Assembly (NCBI GenBank): GCA_003014445.1
Contig: PYGH01000001.1
Span: 496,001 to 560,000, forward strand
Length of the DNA stretch: 64,000 nt
Direction: 5' to 3'
Source: Fusobacterium naviforme
GTDB lineage: Bacteria; Bacillota; Clostridia; Lachnospirales; Lachnospiraceae
Below, in pieces: positions 55,839 to 64,000 of this stretch. A program made the translations under genes and the position numbers. The first letter of the stretch is position 1. Each line of letters begins with the position of its first letter. The notes under the pieces were generated by a model. The model did no database searches and was not told where the DNA came from. It saw only the letters and a program-made list of their open reading frames with translations.

Positions 55839-55875
55839 AGAGGGGAAGCATTCGTGGAATGCTTCCCCTCTTTCT
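55839..55875 (+). terminator. Intrinsic terminator of the ser operon
   Basis: AGAGGGGAAGCATTC (55839-55853) pairs perfectly with GAATGCTTCCCCTCT (55857-55871), loop GTG, followed by TTCT. Confidence 0.93.
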
Positions 55876-55921
55876 GAACTTTCTTAATCAAAAGTTAAAA
55901 AATGAAGATATAATAAAGCCC

Positions 55922-55950
55922 TTGACGAATGGATTCGAAACATCTATACT
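55922..55950 (+). promoter_or_regulatory. Promoter of the NlpC/P60 gene
   Basis: TTGACG (55922-55927), 17-base spacer, TATACT (55945-55950). It is followed by two GTAACAAATAC copies in tandem (about 55958-55979) that could be a regulator site such as for a wall-stress response regulator. Confidence 0.8.
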
Positions 55951-56043
55951 ACCTTTTGTAACAAATACGTAACAAATACGGTCTTGATTTGTAATAATAA
56001 TGCCTGTAATCAGGCAGGGCCGTTTACAGGAGGACAGACACAG

Positions 56044-56631
56044 ATGAATCGAATGAGCAGATATTTCATGGCCCTTGCATTTGCAGCAGTGCTCTCCGCC
56101 GGAGTGTCTGTTCCGTCCCTTGCAGCAGTGAAGATCACGAAAAATACCGCGGACTGGGTGCTTGAGGCAGAGCAGAAGAGGGCAGAGCAGGAGGCACAGG
56201 AGGAGGCAGCTGCCGCTGAGGCAGCGGCCGCAGCGGAGGAGGCTGCCAGCGCCGAGGCGCAGGAGGAAGCAATCAGAGCGCAGGTCGTGGATTATGCGCT
56301 CTCCTTTGTGGGCGGCCGCTACGTCTATGGGGGAAATGATCCGCACTCCGGTGTGGACTGCTCCGGCTTCACCAGATATGTGCTGGGGAATGCGGCAGGC
56401 GTAGCCCTCGGAAGAAGCTCGAGAGATCAGGCGGCCGAGGGAACCACAGTCAGCGCAGAGCAGATGCAGCCCGGCGATCTTCTGTTCTATGGGAGCGGCA
56501 GCCATGTGAATCATGTAGCGATGTATATCGGCAATGGGCAGATTGTTCACGCGTCGACTGAGCGGACCGGAATCAAGGTTTCAAGCTGGAACTACCGCGC
56601 GCCGCTGCGCATCGCAAGCTTCCTCGGATAA
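56044..56631 (+). CDS. Secreted NlpC/P60 peptidoglycan endopeptidase
   Basis: 195 residues from ATG 56044 (AGGAGGAC upstream). Signal peptide (about 1-27, ends SLAA), a Glu/Ala-rich coiled coil (38-80), then an NlpC/P60 domain: Cys in GVDCSGFTRYV, His in SHVNHVAMYIG, third polar residue His in IVHAST. It cleaves D-Glu/gamma or similar bonds in wall peptides. The coiled coil is expected to control or tether it. An in-frame upstream extension lacks a ribosome binding site. Confidence 0.94.
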   Translation: MNRMSRYFMALAFAAVLSAGVSVPSLAAVKITKNTADWVLEAEQKRAEQEAQEEAAAAEAAAAAEEAASAEAQEEAIRAQVVDYALSFVGGRYVYGGNDPHSGVDCSGFTRYVLGNAAGVALGRSSRDQAAEGTTVSAEQMQPGDLLFYGSGSHVNHVAMYIGNGQIVHASTERTGIKVSSWNYRAPLRIASFLG

Positions 56632-56890
56632 AATGATACAGAGCGACAGACAGAGCCCGTGCAGTGCCATGCACGGGCTCTGTTACTGACAATCCTCTTT
56701 TTGTACTGATGATGTGGATTCTCATATTAGGAGGCAGCGTTCTTCTATCTGTCGCGTGACAATCTATGCAAGATGCAACAGTAAAATATAAAACTTACTA
56801 AAAAGAGATATATCGTTAAAATTTTTTGCCTTAATAGTCTAATACAAGAATGAAATATATAAAAAAAAGAAAAAAAATACACAAAAAATA

Positions 56891-56919
56891 TTTACAACAA
56901 GAGGAAGATAGAGTAATAT
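56891..56919 (+). promoter_or_regulatory. Promoter of the LacI-type regulator
   Basis: TTTACA (56891-56896), 17-base spacer, TAATAT (56914-56919). Confidence 0.7.
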
Positions 56920-56925
56920 CATATA

Positions 56926-56939
56926 TGCAACCGGTTACA
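56926..56939. promoter_or_regulatory. LacI-family operator 1 (autoregulatory)
   Basis: TGCAACCGGTTACA, centred on CCGG, just downstream of the -10. It shares GTAACCGGTT (on the other strand) with operator 2 upstream of deoC, the CG-centred palindrome typical of LacI-type regulators. Confidence 0.9.
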
Positions 56940-56953
56940 CAAAGAGGGGAAAG

Positions 56954-57979
56954 ATGAATATCAGGGATATAGCAAAAAGAACAGGAGTATCCTCAACTAC
57001 TGTTTCCAGAGTTTTGAATCGGTCTGGCTATGTGAAAGAGGATACAAGAGAAAAAGTTCTGGAAGCAATACGTGAAACGGGGTATGTACCCAATGCAGTT
57101 GCAAGAAGCCTGAGTGTGCGTGAGGCCTCCAGTATTGCTGTTATTGTTCCAGATATTACGAATGAGTTTTTTCCCAGCCTGATCAGTGGGATTGGAGCTC
57201 TGGCAGAAACAGAAAACTATAATGTAGTTTTGTATGATACCAACGAATCTGAAGAAAAAGAACACAATGCACTCTCAGAGATAGAAAGTCAGTATATGGC
57301 CGGTGTTATAATTGCGCCGGTATCTGAGCGGGACGAGTATACCAGTAGAAGGCTGATGGAACTGGAGGACAAAAAGATTCCAGTTGTATTGGCGGATCGT
57401 GTGATTGCTGACGCAGAGCTGGATGGGGTTTTTGCGGATAATATCAGAGGAAGCTATGAAGGTGTGGAGGCTCTGATACGGGAGGGACATCGGCGGATTG
57501 CCATTATTGCAGGACCGAGCACGTCACTGCCCGGCAGAGACAGATTGACTGGCTACAGACAGGCACTGAGTGCGTATGAAATTCCTCTCAGAGAAAATTA
57601 TATCGCATTTGGAGATTTCAAAATTGACAGAGCCTATGAGAAAACCAGAGAGCTTATGATGCTGGAAGAGGCTCCAACGGCGATTTTTACATCAAATAAC
57701 AAGACTACGCTGGGGGCGTTAAAATATTTTACAGAGCAGCATATTAAGATAGGGCGGGATATTTCTATTTTGGGTTTTGATCAGATTGATGCATTGAAGC
57801 TGATTGACTATCCGCTGTCTACAATAGAACGCGATGCACAGCTGCAGGGACGGGAAGCGATGAGGCTGCTTCTGAAAAGACTGAAGCACAGGGAGCAGAT
57901 GAAGGAAAAGGAGTATATATATATTCCGCATCAGGTGGTTCTGCGCGGTTCAGAGAAGCATGGGAAGGGGATGGAATGA
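56954..57979 (+). CDS. LacI-family regulator of the pentose operon
   Basis: 341 residues. N-terminal HTH and hinge (MNIRDIAKRTGVSSTTVSRVLN, NAVARSLS), then a periplasmic-binding-like sensor (about 60-330; SIAVIVPDITNEFF, FTSNNKTTLGALKYF, ILGFDQIDALKLIDYPLSTIE). It should release its operators when bound to ribose, deoxyribose or a phosphorylated product. Operators flank it on both sides, which implies control of itself and of deoC-rbsKDACB. More AT-rich codon use than its neighbours. Confidence 0.94.
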   Translation: MNIRDIAKRTGVSSTTVSRVLNRSGYVKEDTREKVLEAIRETGYVPNAVARSLSVREASSIAVIVPDITNEFFPSLISGIGALAETENYNVVLYDTNESEEKEHNALSEIESQYMAGVIIAPVSERDEYTSRRLMELEDKKIPVVLADRVIADAELDGVFADNIRGSYEGVEALIREGHRRIAIIAGPSTSLPGRDRLTGYRQALSAYEIPLRENYIAFGDFKIDRAYEKTRELMMLEEAPTAIFTSNNKTTLGALKYFTEQHIKIGRDISILGFDQIDALKLIDYPLSTIERDAQLQGREAMRLLLKRLKHREQMKEKEYIYIPHQVVLRGSEKHGKGME

Positions 57980-57993
57980 AGAAGTTTTTATTG

Positions 57994-58022
57994 TTAAACA
58001 TGTAACCGGTTCCACATAATAA
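57994..58022 (+). promoter_or_regulatory. Promoter of the deoC-rbs operon
   Basis: TTAAAC (57994-57999), 17-base spacer, TAATAA (58017-58022). The spacer contains operator 2, so repressor binding would exclude RNA polymerase. Hexamers are weak matches. Confidence 0.5.
58001..58014. promoter_or_regulatory. LacI-family operator 2 upstream of deoC
   Basis: TGTAACCGGTTCCA, CCGG-centred, same core as operator 1. Confidence 0.9.
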
Positions 58023-58055
58023 AAATAAATATATTCAACAAGGAGGAGAGGGAAA

Positions 58056-58691
58056 ATGAATCTGGCCGGTATGATCGATCACACTATGCTGAAGGCAGAT
58101 GCCACATCGGAAACAATCAAAAGGTATTGTGCAGAGGCGAAGAAATATGGGTTTGCATCCGTATGCGTGAACACTTGTCACGTGCCTCTGGTTGCCGGAG
58201 AATTGAAAGGGAGTGCGGTAAAGGTATGCTGTGTGGTCGGTTTTCCTCTGGGAGCAATGCTGACATCAGCAAAGGCATTTGAAGCCGGCGTCGCAGTAGA
58301 GGCTGGCGCGGAGGAGATAGACATGGTGCTGAATGTCGGAGCTGTAAAGGATAAGAACTATCATCTTGCTGAGGAAGATATCAGAGCAGTGGTTCAGGCA
58401 GCGCAGGGCAGAACAGTAAAGGTGATTTTGGAGACCTGTATGCTGGACAGAGAGGAAATTGTCAGAGTTTGCGAGCTGGCGATTGATGCGGGTGCGGATT
58501 TTGTCAAGACATCAACGGGCTTTTCCACAGCCGGAGCAACAGTGGAGAATATTGCGCTGATGAAGAAAACAGTGGGAGATCGAATAAAGATCAAGGCCAG
58601 TGGGGGGATTCGTACACCGGCGCAGGCAGAGGAACTGGTCAGAGCGGGAGCAGATCGTATTGGTGCAGGAAACGGTCTCGCGCTGCTGTGA
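58056..58691 (+). CDS. deoC: Deoxyribose-phosphate aldolase
   Basis: 211 residues after AAGGAGGAGAGG. Family blocks: IDHTMLKADAT, ASVCVNTCHVP, VVGFPLGA, EIDMVLNVGAVK with the proton-relay Asp, VKVILETCML, and the Schiff-base lysine in DFVKTSTGF (about residue 151). It splits 2-deoxyribose-5-phosphate into acetaldehyde and glyceraldehyde-3-phosphate. Placement ahead of a kinase and sugar ABC transporter points to use of exogenous deoxyribose or ribose. Confidence 0.97.
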   Translation: MNLAGMIDHTMLKADATSETIKRYCAEAKKYGFASVCVNTCHVPLVAGELKGSAVKVCCVVGFPLGAMLTSAKAFEAGVAVEAGAEEIDMVLNVGAVKDKNYHLAEEDIRAVVQAAQGRTVKVILETCMLDREEIVRVCELAIDAGADFVKTSTGFSTAGATVENIALMKKTVGDRIKIKASGGIRTPAQAEELVRAGADRIGAGNGLALL

Positions 58692-58821
58692 GAAATATCA
58701 TATCGGCGATCTCAGCGGCTGTCGCTGTCAGGTGCAGGACAGATGATGAAGGAAGCAGTCTCTGTTCCGGGAGCAGCGCAGTCCGGATTGAGAAGCAGAG
58801 GCAGCAAAAATGGAGGTCAGT

Positions 58822-59763
58822 ATGAGAAAAAAGGTTACAGTGTTTGGAAGCTTTGTGGTTGATCTTATGGGGCGTACTCCCCACCTGCCCGTTCCTGGAG
58901 AAACGGTAAAGGGAAGTATGTTTAGGATGGGACCCGGAGGAAAGGGGTTTAATCAGGGAGTTGCGGCACATAAGGCCGGTGCAGAAGTCGCGATGGTAAC
59001 AAAGCTGGGGGAGGACAGCTTTGCGGAGGTAGCACTTGCAGCGATGCGTGAATTAAAAATGGATACCAGATATATTTTCCGGACAGGAGAGTCTGAGACA
59101 GGGGCAGCGCTGATCATGGTAGATGAAGCGACGAGCCAGAATGAGATCGTTGTTGTGCTCGGGGCCTGCAACAGCATCACGGACAGCGAGGTGGAGAGTC
59201 TGGGTGTACTTCTTTCAGAATCAGAGTACCTTCTGACTCAGCTGGAGACCAATGTATCGGCAGTAGAGCGGGTCGTGAAAATGGCCGGAGAACGTGGAGC
59301 AAAGGTGATATTGAATACCGCTCCGGTACAGGCGATCAGTGATGAGCTCCTTTCGAGAGTGGATCTGATCACGCCGAATGAGGTTGAGGCGGAAATACTG
59401 ACCGGCATACCGGTGACGAGCGAAGAAAATGCCGCAAGAGCGGCAGACTGGTTCTTTGCCAAGGGAGTAAAGGAGGTCATCATTACGCTTGGAGACAGAG
59501 GCGTGTATGTTGCGACGAAACAGAGAAGGGGCAGGATACCGGCCTTTCAGGTAAAAGCGGTGGATACAACCGGTGCGGGAGATGCCTTCAATGGGGGGCT
59601 TGTCACAGCGCTGACGGAGGGGCAGACACTCTGGGAGGCCGCAGTATTTGCCAGCGCGCTGGCGGCGCTTTCCGTACAGAAGCTGGGAACAACACCTGCG
59701 ATGCCCGTGCGGGCGGAGATAGATGCATTTTTGAGAGAACATAAGGAGGAGTGGTCATGCTAA
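58822..59763 (+). CDS. rbsK: PfkB-family ribokinase or deoxyribokinase
   Basis: 313 residues from ATG 58822 (TGGAGGT upstream). Sugar-binding GPGGKGFNQGVAAHKAG, and the anion-hole/catalytic motif DTTGAGDAFNGG with the general-base Asp (about residue 251). It phosphorylates ribose or, given deoC in the same operon, 2-deoxyribose at O5. It overlaps rbsD by seven bases. The substrate cannot be settled by motif. Confidence 0.93.
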   Translation: MRKKVTVFGSFVVDLMGRTPHLPVPGETVKGSMFRMGPGGKGFNQGVAAHKAGAEVAMVTKLGEDSFAEVALAAMRELKMDTRYIFRTGESETGAALIMVDEATSQNEIVVVLGACNSITDSEVESLGVLLSESEYLLTQLETNVSAVERVVKMAGERGAKVILNTAPVQAISDELLSRVDLITPNEVEAEILTGIPVTSEENAARAADWFFAKGVKEVIITLGDRGVYVATKQRRGRIPAFQVKAVDTTGAGDAFNGGLVTALTEGQTLWEAAVFASALAALSVQKLGTTPAMPVRAEIDAFLREHKEEWSC

Positions 59764-60155
59764 AGGGAGGGATCTTTCATCCTCAGCTGCTTCGTGTCAT
59801 GGGAGAGCTGAGACATCGCGATACGCTGGTGATAGCAGATGCGGGACTTCCGATTCCCGGGGGAGTGGAGCGGATTGATCTGGGATGGAAGGAGGGGAGT
59901 CCTGCTTATCTGGAGGTTTTAGAGGAAATTTTGAAATATCTCGTGGTGGAAGAAGCGCTGTTTGCAGATGAGGCAAAGACGGTGACGCCGGATTTTCATG
60001 AGAAAGCACGGTCACTGCTGCCGGAGGGAGTGAAAATCAGCTATCTGCCACACGCAGAGCTGAAGCGGGAAAGTGCGCATGCAAAGGCAATTGTCCTGAC
60101 GGGAGAATTTACCGCTTATACCAATGTGATCCTGACCTGTGGCTGCGCCTACTGA
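59757..60155 (+). CDS. rbsD: D-ribose pyranase (mutarotase)
   Basis: 132 residues from ATG 59757 (AAGGAGG seven bases upstream), overlapping the rbsK end. Family motifs: His in FHPQLLRVMGELRHRDTLVIADAGLPIP, and C-terminal GEFTAYTNVILTCG. It speeds conversion of pyranose to furanose sugar so that the kinase can use it. GTG 59751 is the alternative start. Confidence 0.95.
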   Translation: MLKGGIFHPQLLRVMGELRHRDTLVIADAGLPIPGGVERIDLGWKEGSPAYLEVLEEILKYLVVEEALFADEAKTVTPDFHEKARSLLPEGVKISYLPHAELKRESAHAKAIVLTGEFTAYTNVILTCGCAY

Positions 60156-60169
60156 CAGGAGTGAAGCGA

Positions 60170-61663
60170 ATGGATGAATGTGTATTGAAGATAGAGTCAG
60201 TGGTGAAGATCTTTCCTGGAGTCACTGCTTTGAAGGATGCACATCTCAATGTCAACAGGGGAGAGGTACACGCGCTTTGCGGTGAGAATGGAGCCGGAAA
60301 GTCGACTCTTATGAAGATTATTGCGGGCGCACAGCCTTATACCTCCGGTCATATATACCTTGATGGACAGGAGGTGGTGTTTCACTCCACGAGAGATGCG
60401 GAGAGACACGGGATCGCTATGATCTATCAGGAGTTTAACATGGTCCCGGAGCTGACGGTGGCAGAGAACATGTATCTGGGGAGGCTGCCGCTGAGAGCGA
60501 GGGGAAGGGTTGACTGGAAAAGAATGTATCGGGAGGCGGAAGCGACGCTTCAACGTCTGAAGCTGAATATTGATGTTCGGACAAAGGTGAAAAATCTGAG
60601 CGTCGCTGAAGCGCAGATGACAGAGATCGCGAAGTGCCTCACGATTGGAGCAAAGATCATTATCATGGATGAGCCGACAGCGGCGCTGACAGATGAAGAG
60701 ATCAGGGTGCTGTTTGAGATTATTGCAGATCTGAAGAAACGGGGACTCTCGATTATCTACATTTCTCATCGCATGGATGAGATCTTTCAAATTGCGGACA
60801 GACTGACGGTGTTCAGAGACGGCCGCTATATTGCGACAAAGGAGATCAGAGACACTGATTATGCGGAGGTTGTGGCTCTCATGGTGGGGCGCAGCGTCGA
60901 CACCCTGTATCCGAAGAGGGAATATCAGGAACAGGAAATTGTCTTTGAGGCGCGGAATGTCTGCGGAAAGACGGTGCAGAATGTAAGCCTTACGCTGCAC
61001 AGGGGAGAGATACTTGGGATCTCTGGACTTATGGGCTCCGGCACCATAGAGCTTTCCAAGATGATATACGGGGCGCTTCCTATGAAATCCGGAGAGATAC
61101 TGGTAAATGGGAAGAGGATGGATGCTTCCGCTCCGAACAAGGCGATTGCAGGGGGGATAGGCTTTGTTTCAGACGACAGAAAAAACGAGGGGCTGATACT
61201 GAGGCGCAGTGCCCGGGAAAATATCACGCTTTCTTCCCTGAAAAAGTTTACTAGGGGCATACAGCTCAGAAGCAGGGAAGAATTGGAGGCTGTCAGAGAA
61301 GAGATCAGGCGCCTGAATATCAAGCTGAGCAGTCCCATGCAGCCTGCGGGAAGATTGAGCGGAGGAAATCAGCAGAAGCTGGTATTTGCCAGAGCTCTGG
61401 AGGCAGACACGGATATCCTCATTCTGGATGAGCCTACGAGAGGCGTGGATGTCGGCGCAAAGGCGGAAATCTACAGTATTATGGATCGGATCACGAAGGA
61501 GGGGAAGAGTATCATTCTCGTCTCAACGGATCTTCCGGAGATGATTGGGATGAGCGACAGAGTAATTATCATGCGGGAAGGGCGTCGGGTGCTGGAGCTG
61601 CGCAGAGAAGAGCTGACACAGGAGAAGATACTCGCGTATGAATCCGGAGGAGTTGAGGAATGA
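60170..61663 (+). CDS. rbsA: Ribose-type ABC transporter ATPase
   Basis: 497 residues from ATG 60170 (AGGAG upstream). Two fused ATPase domains: first with GENGAGKSTLMK, LSVAEAQMTEI, IIIMDEPTAALTD; second with the degenerate loop GLMGSGTIEL, LSGGNQQKLVFARAL, DILILDEPTRGVDVG. The degenerate second site is normal for the CUT2 sugar family. Partner of rbsC and rbsB. It overlaps rbsC by four bases. Confidence 0.96.
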   Translation: MDECVLKIESVVKIFPGVTALKDAHLNVNRGEVHALCGENGAGKSTLMKIIAGAQPYTSGHIYLDGQEVVFHSTRDAERHGIAMIYQEFNMVPELTVAENMYLGRLPLRARGRVDWKRMYREAEATLQRLKLNIDVRTKVKNLSVAEAQMTEIAKCLTIGAKIIIMDEPTAALTDEEIRVLFEIIADLKKRGLSIIYISHRMDEIFQIADRLTVFRDGRYIATKEIRDTDYAEVVALMVGRSVDTLYPKREYQEQEIVFEARNVCGKTVQNVSLTLHRGEILGISGLMGSGTIELSKMIYGALPMKSGEILVNGKRMDASAPNKAIAGGIGFVSDDRKNEGLILRRSARENITLSSLKKFTRGIQLRSREELEAVREEIRRLNIKLSSPMQPAGRLSGGNQQKLVFARALEADTDILILDEPTRGVDVGAKAEIYSIMDRITKEGKSIILVSTDLPEMIGMSDRVIIMREGRRVLELRREELTQEKILAYESGGVEE

Positions 61664-62625
61664 ATAAAATAGATAAAAAAAAGCTGATAGCACAGGTCAA
61701 TATCTATCGTTCCGTTTTGATCCTGCTGTTCATATGTATTGCGGCGACAATTTTATCGGAGAATTTTCTGAGCGTCAGCAATATGTTTAATGTCATTCGG
61801 CAGGTGGCAGTGGGCGGTCTGGTTGCCTGCGGGATGACCTTTGTCATCCTGACTGGCGGGATTGATTTGTCTGTCGGCTCAATCGTAGGATTGACGGGGG
61901 CGCTGTCCGCGGGCATTATGAAGGCCAGCGACAATGTATTGCTTGCCATCCTGGCGGCGATGGCAGTAGGAATACTCTGCGGCATGATCAACGGTTTTTT
62001 TGTCGCTCAGTGTGGAATACCGGCCTTTATCGCGACGCTCGGCATGATGACGCTGCTCAGGGGCTGCGTATTGGTTTACACGCAGGGCTCTCCGATCGCA
62101 ATTAAGAATGCAGCCTATAAATTTATAGGAAAGGGGAGCCTGCTTGGTATTCCGCTTCCCATTGTGATGGTGATCCTCTTTTTTCTGCTGGGACATTACG
62201 TTCTGTCCCAGACTCCGTTCGGAAGAGCGGTTTATGCGCTGGGCGGCAGCAGGGAAGCGGCGAGGCTTGCAGGCATACGGACGAAAGGGACGGAGTGGGC
62301 TGTCTATACGATTAATGGATTTATGTGTTCCGTCGCAGGTATTGTTCTGACCTCCAGACTCGCTTCCGCGCAGTCGACTGGCGGTGAAGGAATAGAGATG
62401 GATGCGATTGCAGCGGTTATTCTGGGCGGAACCAGTCTGAGCGGAGGAAGCGGCTTTATTCTGCCGACAGTCGTAGGGGCTATCATTATGGGAATTATAG
62501 ACAATCTTCTGACACTGATGAAAATAGATCCCCATGCGACAAATATTGTGAAGGGGGCAGTTATACTGCTCGCTGTGCTGGTTGATAAGAAGGTGAACGA
62601 ACTCTCTGCGAGGGCAGAGCTGTGA
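61660..62625 (+). CDS. rbsC: Ribose-type ABC transporter permease
   Basis: 321 residues, about eight to ten membrane helices. CUT2 signature GMTFVILTGGIDLSVGSIVG near residue 60 and the ATPase-contacting loop GGSREAARLAGI (about 193-204), with ILGGTSLSGGSG near the C-terminus. ATGA overlap with rbsA. Confidence 0.96.
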   Translation: MNKIDKKKLIAQVNIYRSVLILLFICIAATILSENFLSVSNMFNVIRQVAVGGLVACGMTFVILTGGIDLSVGSIVGLTGALSAGIMKASDNVLLAILAAMAVGILCGMINGFFVAQCGIPAFIATLGMMTLLRGCVLVYTQGSPIAIKNAAYKFIGKGSLLGIPLPIVMVILFFLLGHYVLSQTPFGRAVYALGGSREAARLAGIRTKGTEWAVYTINGFMCSVAGIVLTSRLASAQSTGGEGIEMDAIAAVILGGTSLSGGSGFILPTVVGAIIMGIIDNLLTLMKIDPHATNIVKGAVILLAVLVDKKVNELSARAEL

Positions 62626-62652
62626 TGCATAAGAATGCAAAGGAGGAGCAAG

Positions 62653-63681
62653 ATGAAAAGAAGATTTATGGCGATGGGAATGGCAGTGCTTCTGGCGGGG
62701 TCACTGATCGGCTGTGCCTCTGGCGGCGCAACGACGGAGGCAGAGACAAAGAATGCGGAAACAAAAGCGGTAGAGGCCTCCTCTGCCGAGAGCGGCGGAA
62801 CGGCAGAGAAAGTGATGATAGGCTTGTCGATGAATACACAGACCAATCCCTTTTTTGTGTCGGTGCAGCAGGGAGTAAAGGATGCGGCCGCTCAGTACGG
62901 GATTGAGATCGTGGCGACAGATGCACAGGACGATCCGGCAATTCAGGCGAAGGACATAGAAAATCTGATCGCAATGAAGCCTGCAGCAATTATTGTGGAC
63001 ACCTGTGATTCTGATGCAATCATCCCATCCATTGAAGCCTGCAATGAAGCAGGGATACCGGTTTTTACCATGGACAGAAAGTCAAATGGCGGAGAGGTCG
63101 TAGCGCATATTGGCTATGATGCGATTAAGTCAGGCGCCATGGCTGCGGATTACCTCGCAAAGGAGCTTGGAGAAAAGGGAAAGCTCGTTGAGCTGCAGGG
63201 AATTATGGGAAGCAATGTGGCGCAGGACAGACATCAGGGCTTCTCTGAGCAAATTCAGACGTATCCTGAGATAGAAGTCGTTCAGTCAGAGGTTGCAAAC
63301 TTTGACAGGGCGACAGCCATGAATGTGATGGAAAACATACTGTCTGCAAATCCTGAGATTGACGGTCTGTATGCGGCAAATGACGAAATGGCGCTCGGTG
63401 CGATTGAGGCCATTGAAGCGGCAGGACGCCTGGACGAAATTACGATTATAGGCTGTGACTGCATCGACGATACGATCGACGCCATGAAGGAGGGCAAGAT
63501 AGAAGCCTCTATTTCAGAGCCGCCGTATGGACTCGGCGTATCCATACTGGAGACCGCGCACAGCTATCTGGAGGGGAAAGAAGTCTCAAAGAGCGTAATT
63601 CTTGGAAATCAGGTGTTGGAAGCAGCGGATGCGGATGGCTATGATTCAAAGAGAGAGGTGGAGATTGTCAGTCAGCAATAG
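62653..63681 (+). CDS. rbsB: Ribose-type ABC transporter binding lipoprotein
   Basis: 342 residues from ATG 62653 (AAGGAGG upstream). Lipoprotein signal with lipobox LIGC at about residues 18-21, a short ETK/AE-rich linker (ETKNAETKAVEASS), then a periplasmic-binding-protein type I fold: MNTQTNPFFVSVQQGVKDAA, AQDDPAIQAKDIENLIAMKP, GLYAANDEMALGAIEA and IIGCDCIDDTIDAMKEG. It hands the sugar to RbsAC. The linker resembles the repeats of the membrane protein at 4664-5875, a house style for disordered surface stalks. Confidence 0.95.
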   Translation: MKRRFMAMGMAVLLAGSLIGCASGGATTEAETKNAETKAVEASSAESGGTAEKVMIGLSMNTQTNPFFVSVQQGVKDAAAQYGIEIVATDAQDDPAIQAKDIENLIAMKPAAIIVDTCDSDAIIPSIEACNEAGIPVFTMDRKSNGGEVVAHIGYDAIKSGAMAADYLAKELGEKGKLVELQGIMGSNVAQDRHQGFSEQIQTYPEIEVVQSEVANFDRATAMNVMENILSANPEIDGLYAANDEMALGAIEAIEAAGRLDEITIIGCDCIDDTIDAMKEGKIEASISEPPYGLGVSILETAHSYLEGKEVSKSVILGNQVLEAADADGYDSKREVEIVSQQ

Positions 63682-63802
63682 AGTGCCTGTGTTTTTAAAT
63701 CCTCAGAGGCTGACGGCTGCGGCATGAGGAAAGTAAAGTGTTGATTTAAGTAATTGTCTCCTCAGAGAAGACAATTTTCGGATACTTCTGTAAAATACAC
63801 AT

Positions 63803-63857
63803 AAAGGGACGCCCTGAGAAGAGCTGTTTTGACAGTCTCCGGTCAGAGCGTCCTTTT
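63803..63857. terminator. Bidirectional terminator after the rbs operon
   Basis: AAAGGGACGCCCTGA (63803-63817) pairs with TCAGAGCGTCCTTTT (63843-63857) with one bulge and one mismatch. Serves rbsB and the convergent partial gene. The 120 bases between rbsB and the stem show nothing else. Confidence 0.75.
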
Positions 63858-63869
63858 GGATTTATTCCC

Positions 63870-64000
63870 TTATCTCTTCTGTGCCTCCAGATAGTCATTC
63901 AGCTCAGCATTCAGGATATCTGTGATAAACATATGTCCGGGCGCATGGGTGATGACGATGGGGAGCCTCGCGTTTTCGATGGCGGCCTGCGGCGTCACAC
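63870..64000 (-). CDS. C-terminal end of an unrecognised protein (runs off the window)
   Basis: Minus-strand frame with stop TAA at 63872-63870, open to the right edge; the visible end has [20 protein letters not shown] followed by [20 protein letters not shown]. The amphipathic end looks like a real protein, and the terminator just downstream supports it. I do not recognise the family. Confidence 0.65.
   Translation of the reverse strand, partial: VTPQAAIENARLPIVITHAPGHMFITDILNAELNDYLEAQKR

Larger units (their letters stand above)
56632..56953 (+). other. AT-rich region with hairpin, promoter and operator before the LacI gene
   Basis: CAGAGCCCGTGCA (56651-56663) pairs perfectly with TGCACGGGCTCTG (56670-56682) after the NlpC gene; the T-run is weak (TTACTGAC), so termination may be partial. 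The stretch 56760-56900 is very AT-rich and carries no gene, ending in the LacI promoter. Confidence 0.7.

Noticed and set aside
1-64000. tRNA, rRNA or mobile elements
   Set aside because: No T-loop GGTTCGAATCC-type pattern outside coding frames, no rRNA signatures, no transposase or integrase motifs were seen by eye.

Overview
The window looks like a core-chromosome segment of a moderately GC-rich, Gram-positive Clostridia, most likely a Lachnospiraceae-type anaerobe. The evidence is gene content and architecture: clostridial hydrophobic-W (ChW) and choline-binding-type surface repeats, RNase Y, DegV, a ~1,400-residue double-ASKHA activase, the serC-serA-DUF1015 cluster, Bacillus-type LexA and RBS signals, and no Gram-negative envelope genes. 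No rRNA, tRNA, CRISPR array, IS element or prophage was seen.

Layout. 0-4.6 kb: the N-terminus of signal peptidase I, then a glucan operon in which a GlgB-like protein without any catalytic residue is translationally coupled to an apparently intact MalQ. 4.6-8.8 kb: a membrane-anchored protein with an in-frame 42-bp repeat, a ChW/NodB polysaccharide deacetylase, holA and rpsT. 8.9-15.3 kb: lepA-hemW, a decayed histidine kinase, an OGG-type glycosylase, an acetyltransferase, a glutathione peroxidase, and mntP behind a yybP-ykoY-type Mn2+ riboswitch. 15.6-28 kb: housekeeping and transport genes (ABC-F, L25, metallophosphoesterase, MoeA-like, DegV, flavoprotein, MATE, NhaC, FolC). 28-30.3 kb: a BusR-like GntR/RCK_C regulator divergent from an APC permease whose consensus promoter is bracketed by a bipartite inverted repeat. 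30.3-37.8 kb: DUF1275 protein, giant activase, rhomboid/derlin-like protein with a zinc ribbon, lysA. 38-45 kb: a 2,131-residue secreted protein with wall-binding repeats, beta-helix, caspase-like protease and EF-hand, preceded by a palindrome resembling a DtxR-family operator. 45-49.7 kb: LexA-controlled recA-recX, rny, and a second wall-binding-repeat protein. 49.7-55.9 kb: an acetolactate-synthase-like enzyme with Val at the universal ThDP Glu position, then serC-serA-DUF1015 and a small membrane protein. 56-63.7 kb: a secreted NlpC/P60 hydrolase and a LacI-controlled deoC-rbsKDACB operon for pentose or deoxypentose uptake and breakdown. The last 130 bases hold the C-terminus of an unrecognised minus-strand protein.

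Most genes are ordinary. The most interesting signals are the changed active sites in otherwise well-preserved enzymes (GlgB-like, ALS-like, and less certainly SerA), the giant surface caspase-like protein, the BusR-type regulator/operator pair, and a terminator-like hairpin inside the recX coding sequence. Starts were chosen from Shine-Dalgarno position, promoter position and family length. Several genes (rpsT, ogg, the ABC-F gene, the APC permease) appear to start at TTG. All family calls are from reading the sequence; no database search was run.
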